A stretch of DNA of 64,000 nucleotides from Megaleporinus macrocephalus (Eukaryota; Chordata; Actinopteri; Characiformes; Anostomidae): positions 8,472,991 through 8,536,990 of the forward strand of contig CM038716.1 in the NCBI GenBank assembly GCA_021613375.1, read 5' to 3'. Shown piece by piece: positions 1 through 10,729 of the stretch. The notes under the pieces were generated by a model, which searched no databases, was not told the origin of the DNA, and worked only from the letters and a program-made list of their open reading frames with translations. The position numbers and the translations under genes are program-made. How positions within the stretch are numbered: the first letter of the stretch is position 1; every line of letters starts with the position of its first letter.

Positions 1-480
1 GGTGAGGAAACGAGGAGAGGGGAAAGGAGAGGACAAAGCGAGTGAGAGACAAAGCAAGGGAAAACAGGAAGTGGAGGAGAAATAAGAGGGGGAAGATACA
101 GAGAGAAAAAGAAAGGTTAAAAAGAGAAAAGAAAGTTAGAGAGAGATGGAGGTTAAAGAGAGAGAGAAGTTATAGAGTTGAAGGAGAGAATAAGAGAGGT
201 TAAAGACAGAGAGAAGATTAAAGAGAGGGGGTTAAAAAAGAGAAAGTTAAAGAGAGGGTTTAAAAAAAGAGTTAAAGAAAGAGAGAAGTTAAACAGAGAG
301 AAGAGATTAACGAAAGAGAAATTAAAAATAGAGAGGAGGTTAAAGAGACAGTTAAAAAAAGAGTGAGAGGTTAAAGAGTGAGAGGTTAAGAGAGAGGGGG
401 GGGTTAAAGAGAGAGAATTAAAAGAGAGAGAGAGGTTAAAGACAGAGAGCAGATTAAAGAGAGTGAGAATTAAAGAGAAC
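1..480. repeat. GA-rich low-complexity tract
   Basis: Nearly pure purine on the plus strand, built from degenerate blocks such as gttaaagagagag. Open frames on both strands here are composition artefacts (Lys/Arg/Glu-rich one way, Ser/Leu/Phe-rich the other). The tract ends abruptly near 480. Confidence 0.9.
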
Positions 481-694
481 AAACAAACCCCCCTTTCAGA
501 CCACTGCCCACTTCAATTATTCTTTATTTAATTCAGCACTCGTGTCACTGTGACGTCACTGGTGAACAACAGTGAACAGCGCGGCGGTACAACAGCACTA
601 TGACTGACTGGGACTGAGAATGTTCCAGAACTGCTTCTTCAGATTCTGATGATGTTTCTGAATTTGAATCTGAAAGAGCTGTAATGTAGAAATA

Positions 695-1591
695 GACCAC
701 CATATCACTTAGTCCTGATACTTTTAGACCACCATATCACTTAGTCCTGATACTTTTAGACCACCATATCACTTAGTCCTGAGACTTTTAGATCACCATA
801 TCACTTAGTCCTAATACTTTTAGACCACCATATCACTTAGTCCTGATACTTTTAGACCACCATATCACTTAGTCCTGATACTTTTAGACCACCATATCAC
901 TTAGACCTGATACTTTTAGACCACCATATCACTTAGACCTGAGACTTTTAGACCACCATATCACTTAGACCTGAGACTTTTAGACCACCATATCACTTAG
1001 TCCTGATACTTTTAGACCACCATATCACTTAGACCTGATACTTTTAGACCACCATATCACTTAGTCCTGATACTTTTAGACCAGCATATCACTTAGTCCT
1101 GATACTTTAAGACCACCATATCACTTAGTCCTGATACTTTTAGACCACCATATCACTTAGTCCTGAGACTTTTAGACCACCATATCACTTAGTCCTAATA
1201 CTTTTAGACCACCATATCACTTAGACCTGATACTTTTAGACCACCATATCACTTAGTCCTGATACTTTTAGACCACCATATCACTTAGACCTGATACTTT
1301 TAGACCACCATATCACTTAGTCCTGATACTTTTAGACCAGCATATCACTTAGTCCTGATACTTTAAGACCACCATATCACTTAGTCCTGATACTTTTAGA
1401 CCACCATATCACTTAGTCCTGAGACTTTTAGACCACCATATCACTTAGTCCTGATACTTTTAGACCACCATATCACTTATTCCTGAGACTTTCAGACCAC
1501 CATATCACTTAGTCCTGATATTTTTAGACCACCATATCACTTAGTCCTAATACTTTTAGACCACCATATCACTTAGTCCTGAGACTTTTAG
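695..1591. repeat. 32-bp minisatellite, about 28 units
   Basis: Unit starts gaccaccatatcacttagtc and ends ctgatactttta; the unit starts at 695 and 727 fix the period at exactly 32 bp. Variants (tcctgata, acctgaga, tcctaata) occur in blocks, which suggests multi-unit duplication. The same unit, reverse-complemented, is at 28128-28240. Confidence 0.95.
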
Positions 1592-1886
1592 TCAAACCAC
1601 ACCCACAACAGCAGCTCATCCTGAGTGTAAACAGTATCTAGCTAAATAACCAACATTACTCAACAACAACAGCCTAGCAACCAGCCTAGCAACCAGCTAA
1701 ACTCAGATATAGAGGTACAGTTATTGTAGTAAATGTGATTAAAGTGAATTCTCTCTCATACGACTCTATAAACCTTCATAACTCAACTACGTTAGCTTAG
1801 CATAACTTGATCCACTGAACTTAGCTAGTGAAGATAATGTTAGCTAACATCAGCTAAAGCAGGCTCAGTAACTGAGCTTACCTGGT

Positions 1887-2150
1887 TTACCTCCACGTAC
1901 ACGGAGGCTCTTGAACTCCTCTCGCTGGTTTCCTACACGCCCATATTGTTGGAACAGCATCAGACTTAAGATCCAGTCGTCGTGTAAGCCTACGTCCCAT
2001 AGTGATAATCTTCAGACTGAGATGATCTACAGATGACGGAGTGAGAGGACGCTCCTTTCCAGTGTGTCTGTTTAAAGTTGACAGGTTTAGACCACTTTCT
2101 GGATATTTGGGGGTCTTTGGGTTGTTTGTGCTCGGGGGTTCACTGTACAT
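1887..2150 (-). pseudogene. THAP-domain exon relic
   Basis: A minus-strand frame of 87 residues. Its middle reads RRLDLKSDAVPTIW, which resembles the AVPTIF box at the end of THAP zinc-finger DNA-binding domains; just upstream, SVDHLSLKIIT looks like a decayed C-x-x-H segment of the same fold. The frame runs into a gtaag splice-donor-like site near 1880, in the same place as in the second copy. The two THAP Cys pairs are not intact in one frame and no Met in good context is visible, so this is a pseudo-exon. THAP domains occur in P-element-type transposases and in host regulators; nothing here decides between them. Confidence 0.5.
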
Positions 2151-2420
2151 CCAACTACTGCAGCCAGAAACAACAACAACACCTTTCAGTCATTGGGGTT
2201 TACTGTAAGTGTATCTTCTAGCGTTGTTGTCCACCATCTACCTCACACACATAACACCTACAGCAGTTTCTGAACTGTGGGCGGAGCTAAACAGTCTTTT
2301 AAGCCGTAATTCTTGACTTTGTAACAAATAAAATGTTTTCAGACTTTTAATAATCACAAGTTAGGATCTCAGATTCTGCTGTAGTTATGTGTTATAGCTG
2401 GTGCTCAGCCTTTAAGTTAT

Positions 2421-3045
2421 TTAAGCTAATCCTGAATACTGAATGTTTTCCTGAACTCTGGAATACGGGGCTGAAGTATTTGCATGTTTCCTTGACTTCA
2501 AAAAGGCTTGCCATTCAATTTGGCATGAGGGGGCTCTATTACAGAATTCTCCAAAGTGGTGTAGGGGGGAAAGCATATGACATATGAGAATAAATGTGCA
2601 ATGAAAATTGGGAATAACAGGACTGAGTAAGGAATTGCTGTAAATTTACTGTGAATAAACAACAGTATCTTTCTGTATTTTATTATAATTGTAAAAAAAT
2701 ACTGTTAAATAATCACACGGTGTATGTAAATTAATACTAATGCAATCAGTTCCCCAATAACAGAAAATAACTGTAATTTATCAGCAAAATACAGTATTTT
2801 CTGTCAACCTGTGGAAATATGCACCATCATCTCTTCACAGTCCTGTCACTATCCATCAAACTCATACTAGAGATTACAGACTAATGTTTATTCTTAATGA
2901 TAACCCTTCATTTATTAAACTGTCCACACTGCTTCTACTCATTTAAGTGTTAAAATATATACAGTGGGCGGGGCCAGCCTACTTGGCTCAGCTGAGTTAT
3001 AATTCTTTCAGCTCATTCAGTCAGTGCAGGATTGTGTATTGTGTG
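2421..3045. other. Non-coding stretch rich in ACTGTAAA words
   Basis: No gene recognised. From 2620 to 2840 the sequence is dense in actgtaaa and tttacagt words, as at 3980-4130, suggesting two parts of one AT-rich DNA transposon split by the insert described next. The short open frame at 2387-2587 has no recognisable features. Confidence 0.5.
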
Positions 3046-3047
3046 CA

Positions 3048-3690
3048 AGGGCGTAAGAGTGGGTTTGACATTGGGGGGGACATATTTACTAATCAAAGCC
3101 CACCCTATCCCCTAAAATATTAGCTATAATCTATATGTATAGTGACGTAGAACAACATTTGTGGAATTACAGTAAATTGCAATGACAAATAAATCTATGT
3201 TAAGGTTTCCTGACTAGACTAGACTAATATTAATGTTAGACAGTGAGGCTGTGTCCCAAACAGCACCCTAAAAGCACTTCTAACACTGGAGTCCTTTTAT
3301 TTATTTATTCATTCATTCATTAATTTTATTTATTATATTTAATTTTATTGTGTATGTAGTAGCAGTTTGCAGTTTGGGGCGTGGCCAGCGAGTAATGTAA
3401 CTTTACGTTTCAGAGTGCTTTCTGACTAAAGTTAATATAAACTTTAGCTAACCCAAACCCTCCTAGTCTGTTACCATAACAACACATTATACTAAAGCCA
3501 TTTTTATTACAGTATATATGGTCATTGTTGCTATTCATTCCTTTCATCACTGACCTCACGTTTAAAGTTTATAGAACGAGTTACCCGACGCTCCTGCTTT
3601 CCCCTGGTTTAGTATTTGGGTTAGACAAATCTATCTGTTTCTGATATTGGGTGGGACACGTCCCCCCCGCTCCTACGCCAATGATTGTGT
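3048..3690. mobile_element. Candidate non-autonomous transposon with imperfect inverted ends
   Basis: The left end reads agggcgtaagagtggg and the right end, reverse-complemented, reads ttggcgtaggagcggg. The flanks repeat nearly the same word (gattgtgtattgtgt left near 3031-3045, gattgtgtgtattgtgt right near 3682-3698), as expected of a target duplication, although microsatellite slippage in a GT-rich word could also do this. The interior has no coding frame and contains ATTT/ATTC short repeats near 3300-3340. Confidence 0.4.
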
Positions 3691-3979
3691 GTATTGTGTT
3701 CATTAGTAACATAAAGAAAGATCATCTAAATCAGTTCTTAGACGAGGAGACTTCTTAGTCCTCGTAAAACTCAAGAAAATTAAATCAAAACTAATGTTTG
3801 CAGTGATATGGTTTTGTCAGTATAATTATTTAATAAACTTTTAAGATATAAGATGTTGTTAGTCAGATCTGTTTTATTTAGTGACTACATTTAGCAAAGA
3901 AACTGTAGAAACTGTTGAACCGTGTTAGCTAGTTATTTAGCTAGCTGGCTGGCTAGTTGGTTAGTACCATATATACACA

Positions 3980-4130
3980 TTTATTTTACTGTCATATACT
4001 GTAATTCAATTTACAGTACAATACTGTTAAAATAAATTACAGTAGATGTACTGTAAAATAACAGTAAATTATTGGCGCCTCTGCTGCCAGTATTTTACTG
4101 TTAATTTACAGTGAATTTTTTTTCCATTAT
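3980..4130. repeat. ACTGTAAA-rich AT repeat
   Basis: Direct and inverted actgtaa/ttacagt words follow each other here, matching the composition of 2620-2840. No coding content. Confidence 0.5.
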
Positions 4131-4135
4131 ACTTC

Positions 4136-4985
4136 TGGCAGGGTTGTGTTGTGGAACAGGGCTTCAGCCCGAGTCCAACTCTATTCAACATCTACTTTAA
4201 TGAGTAAGCAGTACAGTTGGACCGGTCTGCAGCTCCTGGGCTCATGCTTTATGATGCAGAGGTTAAACTCCTGCTGTATGCAGATGACCTTGTCCTTCTT
4301 TCTCCCACTCAGCAAGGGCTAGAGCAGGTGCTGGATCTGCTCCAGACTCACTGCCAGACCTGGGCGACTGGCTGTCAATCTAGAAAAGACAAGCATAATG
4401 ATTTTCCAAAAGAAACCCGGAGCTCAGGACACCAGACATCCTTTTCAAACTATAGGCAGCACCGTCATAGCCCACACACTGAATTACACACACCTCGGAC
4501 TCACCAGCTCCGCAGCAGGAAGCTTCACCATGGCAGTAAGTGTGCTGAAAGAGAAAGTGTGTAGAGCTTTGTTTGCCATCAAAAAGAAATCTAACGCAAT
4601 TGAAATTCCAATACAACAGTATAATTCAACCAACAGCAGTCTATGGAAGTCAAATCTGGGGTCCGCTGTGCAAAATAAACTACAGCAGCTGGAACAAGCA
4701 CCCCATAGAGACCCTACATGCAGAATTCTGAAAGTACACAGACACACACCTAATAACGCCTGCAGGGCAGAACTAGGCCGTTTCTACTGGCACTACAAAT
4801 TCAAAAAAGAGCTATACAATTTTGGATCCACCTGACACAAAGCCCCCCGATACCCTCCATCATAAAGCTCTCCAAGTCCAGAAGATAAACTCTTTCAGAG
4901 AATCAGAGAAACTCAGAGTGTTACTAGGAGAGGGTCAGCACGCTGCTCTGGCTGGCAGGTGTGTAAAGGACACCATCAGCTCACT
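4136..4985 (+). pseudogene. Non-LTR retrotransposon reverse transcriptase fragment
   Basis: The catalytic box is clear: LLYADDLVLLSPT near 4270-4310, preceded in another frame by SPTLFNIYF near 4170-4200, the usual spacing for the palm of a LINE reverse transcriptase. Downstream, pieces in two frames (YTHLGLT near 4487; CRAELGRF near 4761) are the thumb and connection regions of the same family. The plus-strand frames 4217-4564 and 4398-4835 overlap, so at least one frameshift lies between the YADD box and the rest. Both ends are missing. The LINE clade is not assigned. Dead copy. Confidence 0.8.
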
Positions 4986-5104
4986 GTAGATAACTGTATA
5001 TAACAACATATATAACCCATCATCTATAGAACACTGTTCATATATATAGCAGTGTTGTATAGTTATTGAGTTATATATGTTAATTATATACAGTTATAAT
5101 GAAT

Positions 5105-5189
5105 TGAACTGAGAGAGAGAGAGTTAAGAAGAGTGGCTTAAAGAGAGAGAAAGTTATAAGAGAGAGCGGGTTAGAGAAAGAATGAGAGT

Positions 5190-5240
<51 letters not shown>

Positions 5241-5776
5241 AGAGAGAGAGAGAGAGTTAGAGAAAGAGAGAGTTAAAGAGAGGGTTAGAGAGAGAGAGTT
5301 AGAGAAAGATAGAGAGAGAGAGAGAGAGAGTTAGAGAGAGTTAGAGAAAGATAGAGAGAGAGTTAGAGAGAGTTAAAGAGAGTTAGAGAGAGAGAGTTAG
5401 AGAGAGTTAGAGAGAGTTAGAGAGAGTTAGAGAAAGATAGAGAGAGTTAGAGAGAGAGTTAGAGGGAGTTAGAGAGTTAGAGAAAGATAGAGAGAGAGTT
5501 AGAGAGAGTTAGAGAGTTAGAGAAAGATAGAGAGAGTTAGAGAGAGAGAGAGAGTTAGAGAGAGTTAGAGAGTTAGAGAAAGATAGAGAGAGTTAGAGAA
5601 AGATAGAGAGAGTTAGAGAGAGTTAGAGAAAGATAGAGAGAGTTAGAGAGAGTTAGAGAGAGATAGAGAGAGGGAGAGTTAGAGAGAGTTAGAGAAAGAT
5701 AGAGAGTTAGAGAGAGATAGAGAGTTAGAGAGAGTTAGAGAGAGATAGAGAGAGAGTTAGAGAGAGATAGAGAGTT

Positions 5777-5809
<33 letters not shown>

Positions 5810-6235
5810 GTTATTAAAACATTGTTAGTGAAGATGTTTTATGTGAAACAGTAAAGAGAAAGATAGAGAGAGTTAGAGAGAGAGAGAGAGAGTTAGAGAG
5901 AGAGTTAGAGAGAGTTAGAGAGAGTTAGAGAGAGAGAGAGAGAGTTAGAGAGGGTTAGAGAAAGATAGAGTTAGAGAGAGAGAGAGAGTTAGAGAGAGTT
6001 AGAGAAAGATAGAGAGAGAGTTAGAGAGAGAGAGAGAGAGAGAGAGTTAGAGAGAGTTAGAGAGAGAGAGAGAGAGTTAGAGAGAGTTAGAGAAAGATAG
6101 AGAGTTAGAGAGAGAGAGTTAGAGAGAGTTAGAGAAAGATAGAGAGAGAGTTAGAGAGAGATAGAGAGAGAGTTAGAGAGAGATAGAGAGAGAGTTATTA
6201 AAACATTGTTAGTGAAGATGTTTTATGTGAAACAG
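5105..6235. repeat. GA-rich minisatellite, gttagagaga type
   Basis: Mixed (GA)n with gttagagagagttagagaaa blocks. A block containing attgttagtgaagatgtttt occurs at about 5820-5850 and again at 6203-6232, so the array has a higher-order duplication of about 380 bp. Confidence 0.9.
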
Positions 6236-6239
6236 AGTA

Positions 6240-7375
6240 AAGAGAAAGAAATCACTACTGAGACGAACTCACACCTGTATGATTAGCAGATCCAACACTT
6301 TGAGGTTCTACTAAGATCTGGATCAGTTTTATAGCGTCCACCTCCTGCCCTCCACACACCTGAAGGACTTCCAGACTGCTATCTCTGCCAGTGAAGGTAC
6401 ATTAATAAAGCAGAGCTCCGGAGTATTATAAACACAGATCAAGAGAAACCCCAGAGCTCTCTGTCCTGCAGCTCAAACAGGGGACCGGCCTGGAATCACA
6501 TAACAACAGTGTCGGGAATAATACAGGACATGGTAGAACAGCCCCCCCCCCCCATCCCCAAGTTGTGCTAAACTGGTGGATGAAGGGATTAAAGAATAAA
6601 GACTCATCGAGACTATAATACGCACCAGTGTCACTTTAAAGCGGCCCACGCCTTCAAAACCCTCCACCAAGTTTTCGAAACAATGCCCACCTACCACTAA
6701 TACACGGAACGCCGTCTTTCCCAAAAGCGGCTTTGGAGCAGACTGTAGGCGCCCAGCCTTCACTCTGGCTAAAACCTGTCTTAGCCCTCGGCCTCCTCCA
6801 GCCAGGGGTGGATACACGAGTCCAGGTGTTCGCCAGTGATACGCATCCCAAAAGAAGCCAACAAAGCCCCTCTGAACATGGAGGGTCCGGTACAGTTAAC
6901 CTCTGACCCCTCGCTGAGGCTGTAAGATGAGGAATCACCCGCACTCCTCCACGGTGTAATAACTGTGAAAAAGCCCATTTCCACCTCTGGAGTCCATCCA
7001 GGATCCGCTTTCTCAGCTCCTCCCAGTTCCTCTGTATATATGGAGGTGAACTCTCGGGACACCTCTGTCCTGATAACAGACCCCAGTTCTAACGTATGTA
7101 TGGTCAGCGGTTCAGATAGAAATCCAGCCCGAGGAGTGAAACTAGACAGTAGTTCTTTAAAAACCTCAGGTCACTCTTCCTGGGCTGCAGAGTTATCAGA
7201 GCTCCGCAGCAGCCGAGTGGAAGGAGGACAGAGTCGGTGCACTCCTGGAAATCAGAATGCAAATCCAGACGGATTCAGGGCTGGAACTCTTCATAGCCCG
7301 TTTAAAGAGGAGATCTGCCTTCAGACCACTCTTACACAGAACCAGCCCCCCCACTAAACACACAGTGCCTTACAG
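6240..7375. other. Unrecognised moderately GC-rich block
   Basis: Bounded by GA arrays. On the minus strand, open frames at 6781-7062, 6654-6944 and 6473-6817 overlap in different frames and have mixed, protein-like composition, which would fit a decayed coding segment with frameshifts. I recognise no family. A run of C at 6541-6553 sits inside. Frames on the plus strand (6965-7357) look like shadows. Confidence 0.35.
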
Positions 7376-7399
7376 ATCAGCTCTCTCACTCTCTGATAG

Positions 7400-7882
7400 A
7401 CGAGTAGAAGAGAGACACAGAGAGAGAGAGAGAGAAGTAGGGAGGGAGAGAGAGAGAAAGAAGGAAAAAGAGAGAGAGAAAGGGAGAAAAAGGAAAGGAG
7501 AAGAGAGAGTGGGAGAGAAGGTGGAGAGAGAGAGGCTGAGAGAGAGAGAGGTTAAAGAGAGAGAGGAGAGGGGGGTTAAACAGCGAGAGAGGTCCACTAA
7601 CAATATGAAGGTTTAGAAAGAGAGATAGATAGATAGATAGATAGAGAGAGAGAAAAAGAGAGATAGAAAGAGAGAGAGAGATAGAAAGAGAGAGGGGTTA
7701 AAGAGTGAGAGAGGTCCAGTAACTGTATGAAGGTTTAGTGAGAAAGACAGAGAGAGAGAGAGATAGATAGATAGAAAGAAAAAGAGAGATAGAAAGAGAG
7801 AGAGAGAAAGAAGTAGGGAGAGAGAGAGAGGTTAAAGAGAGAGAGAGAGATAGAAAGAGAGAGAGGATAAAGAGAGAGAGAG
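7400..7882. repeat. GA-rich low-complexity tract with GATA runs
   Basis: Purine-rich (GA)n with short gata tracts at 7624-7643 and 7762-7772. It merges into the ordered array that follows. Frames are compositional. Confidence 0.9.
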
Positions 7883-8197
7883 GTTTAGTGGCAGTGCTCT
7901 CTCTCTCTCTCTCTGTTGTGAAGGTGTGCAGGTTTAAAGAGAGAGAGGATAGAGAGAGAGAGGTTTAGTGAGAGTACTCTCTCTCTCTCTCTCTGTTGTG
8001 AAGGTGTGCAGGTTTAAAGAGAGAGAGGATAGAGAGAGAGAGAGGTTTGGTGGCAGTGCTCTCTCTCTCTGTTGTGGAGGTGTAAAGGTTTAAAGAGAGA
8101 GAGAGAGGTTTAGTGACAGTGCTCTCTCTCTCTCTCTCTCTCTCTCTGTGTTGTGGAGGTGTGAAGGTTTAAAGAGAGAGAGAGAGGTTTAGTGAGA

Positions 8198-8240
<43 letters not shown>

Positions 8241-8286
8241 TGTGGAGGTGTGAAGGTTTAAAGAGAGAGAGAGAGGTTTAGTGAGA

Positions 8287-8321
<35 letters not shown>

Positions 8322-8372
8322 TGTGGAGGTGTGAAGGTTTAAAGAGAGAGAGAGAGAGAGGTTTAGTGAGAG

Positions 8373-8425
<53 letters not shown>
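7883..8425. repeat. Tandem GA/CT hairpin array
   Basis: Units of about 70-90 bp, each with a GA run, a short spacer (aggtttagtg plus a few bases), a CT run, and a linker containing tgtggaggtgtgaaggttt. The GA and CT runs are complementary, so every unit can fold into a hairpin. Run lengths grow toward the right end, where the last CT run is over 40 bases. Confidence 0.85.
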
Positions 8426-8428
<3 letters not shown>

Positions 8429-8587
8429 TTTAAATGTGATAAATGTTCTTCAGTATGTGATCTAACCCGTGACCTCCTCCTGGCCTGCAGACAGCGTGCA
8501 CGCGCCGCTCCACCACCTGTTATATCAGGAAGTCTTGGAACGCACAGCTGATGTGTTGTTTGTCCTCTGATCTGGGAACCTGCCCAG

Positions 8588-8805
8588 GTGTGTGTGTGTG
8601 TGTGTGTGCTGCTTTATGTGATGTTATGTGATGCAGTGTGTGTGTGTGTGTGTGTGTGTGTTCTGGCTAAAGTCTCCAGATGGGCCCAGATGGCAGTGTG
8701 TGTGTGTGTGTGTGTTGGAACAGTCTCAGTCAGCATGTTTTGTAACAGGTGAACTCTACACTATCCCACCAGACTGCTCTGTGTGTATGTGTGTGTATTC
8801 TTTGT
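8588..8805. repeat. (GT)n microsatellites
   Basis: Three GT runs (about 8588-8609, 8635-8660 and 8695-8714) and a decayed one near 8780-8798, separated by partly duplicated spacer. Confidence 0.85.
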
Positions 8806-8819
8806 CCATGTGCACTCCT

Positions 8820-8997
8820 ATGCCAGCGACTGACCTGGTGAGGACCATGGTCACGGATTTGGAGGTGCTGATTTTCATCCCAGCCACTCGGCCGCAAACT
8901 GATCCAGCGAGAGCTGGAGGTCACGGTTTGATGATGCCAGCTGGACCACATCATCTGCAAAAAGCAGAGATGGAATCCGGAGGAGATCAAACGGACC
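8820..8997 (-). pseudogene. Inverted 5' part of a LINE reverse transcriptase
   Basis: Read on the minus strand, this carries the catalytic LFADDVVQLASS segment, followed by QLSLDQFAAE and then KSAPPNP, where the frame breaks. The next part of the same protein continues on the plus strand from 8998, so the two halves face each other. About 36 bases of coding sequence around the word cagcacctccaaatcc occur in both halves, at 8836-8873 on the minus strand and 8998-9034 on the plus strand. Confidence 0.75.
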
Positions 8998-9560
8998 AAA
9001 AATCAGCACCTCCAAATCCATGACCATGGTCCTCAGTCGGAAAAGGGTGGAGCCCCCTCTCTAGGTTGGAAATGATCTCCTGCGTCAAGTGGAGGAGTTT
9101 AAGTATCTCTTGGTCTTGGTCACGAGTGAGGGAAGGATGGAGCGGGAGGTTGTGGTACCGATCTGTCCTGGTGAAGAGAGAGCTGAGGCAAAAGGCAAAG
9201 CTCTCGATTTACTGGTCAGTCTACGTTCCTACTCTCACCTGCGGTCAGGAGCTCTGGGTAGTGACCGAAAGAACGAGATTGCAGATACAAGCTGCCCAAT
9301 TGAGTTTTCTCCGTAGGGTGTTGGCTCTCACCCTTAGAAATGGGGTGAGGAGCTCGATTGTACGGGGGAGGCTCAGAGTCGAGCCGCTACTCCTCCACAT
9401 CGAGAGGAACCAGTTGAGTTGTTTCGGGTATCTGGTTAGAATGCCTCCTGGACGTCTTCCTGTGGAGGTGTTCCGGACATGTCTGGAGGAGACCCCAGTG
9501 AAGACCCCACACCTGTTAACTAATCGTAATATTAAACTTCCTAAAAATACAGGCATTTAA
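8998..9560 (+). pseudogene. 3' part of the same LINE reverse transcriptase
   Basis: Overlapping frames 9066-9560 and 9089-9316 share one LINE segment with frameshifts. Visible are EEFKYLL near 9092, KRELRQKAKLSIYWSVYVPT near 9177, VTERTRLQIQAAQLSFLRRV near 9261 and VEPLLLHIERNQL near 9380: the post-catalytic and C-terminal regions of a reverse transcriptase common in fish genomes. The coding similarity stops near 9515; no tail repeat is evident before the neighbouring Tc1 remnant starts. Confidence 0.8.
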
Positions 9561-9584
9561 TAAGTTATGTAGAGTATAAACTAC

Positions 9585-9960
9585 ACAGTCGAGTCACATT
9601 ATTATGACTACCAGCTAATATCCAGAGTGACCACCATGTGCAGCACAGACAGCAGCTAGACGGACTGGGAGACTCAATAAGGTCCTGGTAGGTGGTCACA
9701 GGTATCTGGAGGTATCATGCTGACTGCAGTGCATCCCACAGCTGCTGGAGGGAGCGTGGAGGAGGATCCATAGAGCCAACACCACCATCCAGGTGGTCCT
9801 ACAGATGCTCAACTGGGTTCAAGTCTGGGGAATTAGGGGTCCAGGGTAGCACATGGAAATCTTGGTCAGCTCTTCCAACCAGTGTGAGACATTTCTAGCT
9901 GTGTGATGTGTCTCATTGTCTTACTGGAAGATCCCATCCACCCCAGAGAAGACCATCAGC
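9585..9960 (-). pseudogene. Tc1/mariner transposase tail with terminal repeat
   Basis: The left edge, around cagtcgagtcacattatt at 9587-9605, looks like a Tc1-family terminal inverted repeat. On the minus strand the interior contains NSPDLNPVEHL, the transposase signature around the third catalytic acidic residue, and further on LQQLWDALQS. Stop codons and missing upstream domains make it a relic. A second copy of its inner part lies at 10200-10360, fused to the 33-bp minisatellite. Confidence 0.7.
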
Positions 9961-9967
9961 ATGTATG

Positions 9968-10720
9968 GTGTACGTGATAAACTTGACCTTGACTTTCACC
10001 TATTCTTATTTAAACTCGATCTTGACTCTGCCTTGCTCTCATTAAGACCTGATCTTGACTCTGCCTCACTGTTATTAAGACCCGATCTTGACTCTGCCTC
10101 GCTCTCATTAAGACCTGATCTTGAATCAGCCTTGAGACCTGGTCTTGTTCTCATTTAGGCTCCATCTTGACTCAGCCCAGTTGTTATTCGGACGCTCAGT
10201 TAGGTAAGTCCGGGGAACTAGGGGTCCAGAGTAGTACTTGGATGTCTTGGTCGGCTCTTCCAACCAGTGTGGGACATTTCTAGCTGTGTGATGTGTCTCA
10301 TTGTCCTGCTGGAAGATCCCATCCGCCCTAGAGAAGACCATCAGCACGTATGGTGTACATGATAAACTCGAACTTGACTCTCACTTATTCTTATTCAAAC
10401 TTGATCTTGACTCTGCCTTGCTCTCTTTAAGACCTGATCTTGAATCAGCCTTGAGACCTGGTCTTGTTCTCATTTAGAGTCCATCTTGGCTCAGTCCAGT
10501 TGTTATTCGGACTTAATCTTGACTCAGCCTCGCTCTCGTTTGGACCTGATCTTCACTTGGTCTAGATCTCATGTGGAGTGAACTAGGTTGCTGTCAATTA
10601 CACTCTTGACACTGTCTTGCAGTCCTTCGGGCTTGATTTTGACTCAGCCTTGTTCTCCTACCTGGGTCTCACTATCTTAACACTTGATCACCCCAGACAA
10701 GACCATCAGCATGTATGGTG
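9968..10720. repeat. 33-bp minisatellite interleaved with Tc1 fragments
   Basis: Units of the cttgactctgcctcgctctc type occur at 9985-10180 and 10360-10690. Between them, 10207-10370 repeats 9822-9990 (words tctagctgtgtgatgtgtct and accatcagca), and a third scrap with that word is at 10690-10730. The larger repeat is thus a Tc1 piece plus a minisatellite piece. Confidence 0.8.
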
Positions 10721-10729
10721 TACGTGATG

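Larger units (their letters stand above)
541..2420 (-). mobile_element. THAP-exon repeat element, copy 1 (minus), with expanded minisatellite
   Basis: This segment is an inverted copy of 27310-28385. Shared blocks include the stretch around the cgtcact motif at 550, the 32-bp repeats, the tract with ctagctaa-type words at 1620-1870, the THAP-like exon with its splice donor, and the 3' block that reaches the agcctttaag word near 2410. Copy 1 carries about 28 minisatellite units and copy 2 about four, which accounts for the length difference. I did not find terminal inverted repeats or a target duplication, so the class is open: it could be a non-autonomous DNA transposon, or a segmental duplication of a THAP gene start. 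Confidence 0.7.

Noticed and set aside
153..482. Ser/Leu/Phe-rich minus frame and Lys-rich plus frame
   Set aside because: Artefacts of a GA-rich tract; the same holds for 7370-7616, 8169-8375 and 52519-52773.
695..1591. CRISPR-like regular array
   Set aside because: Units are contiguous with no spacers, and the context is vertebrate. The 20-, 33-, 36- and 42-bp arrays fail for the same reason.
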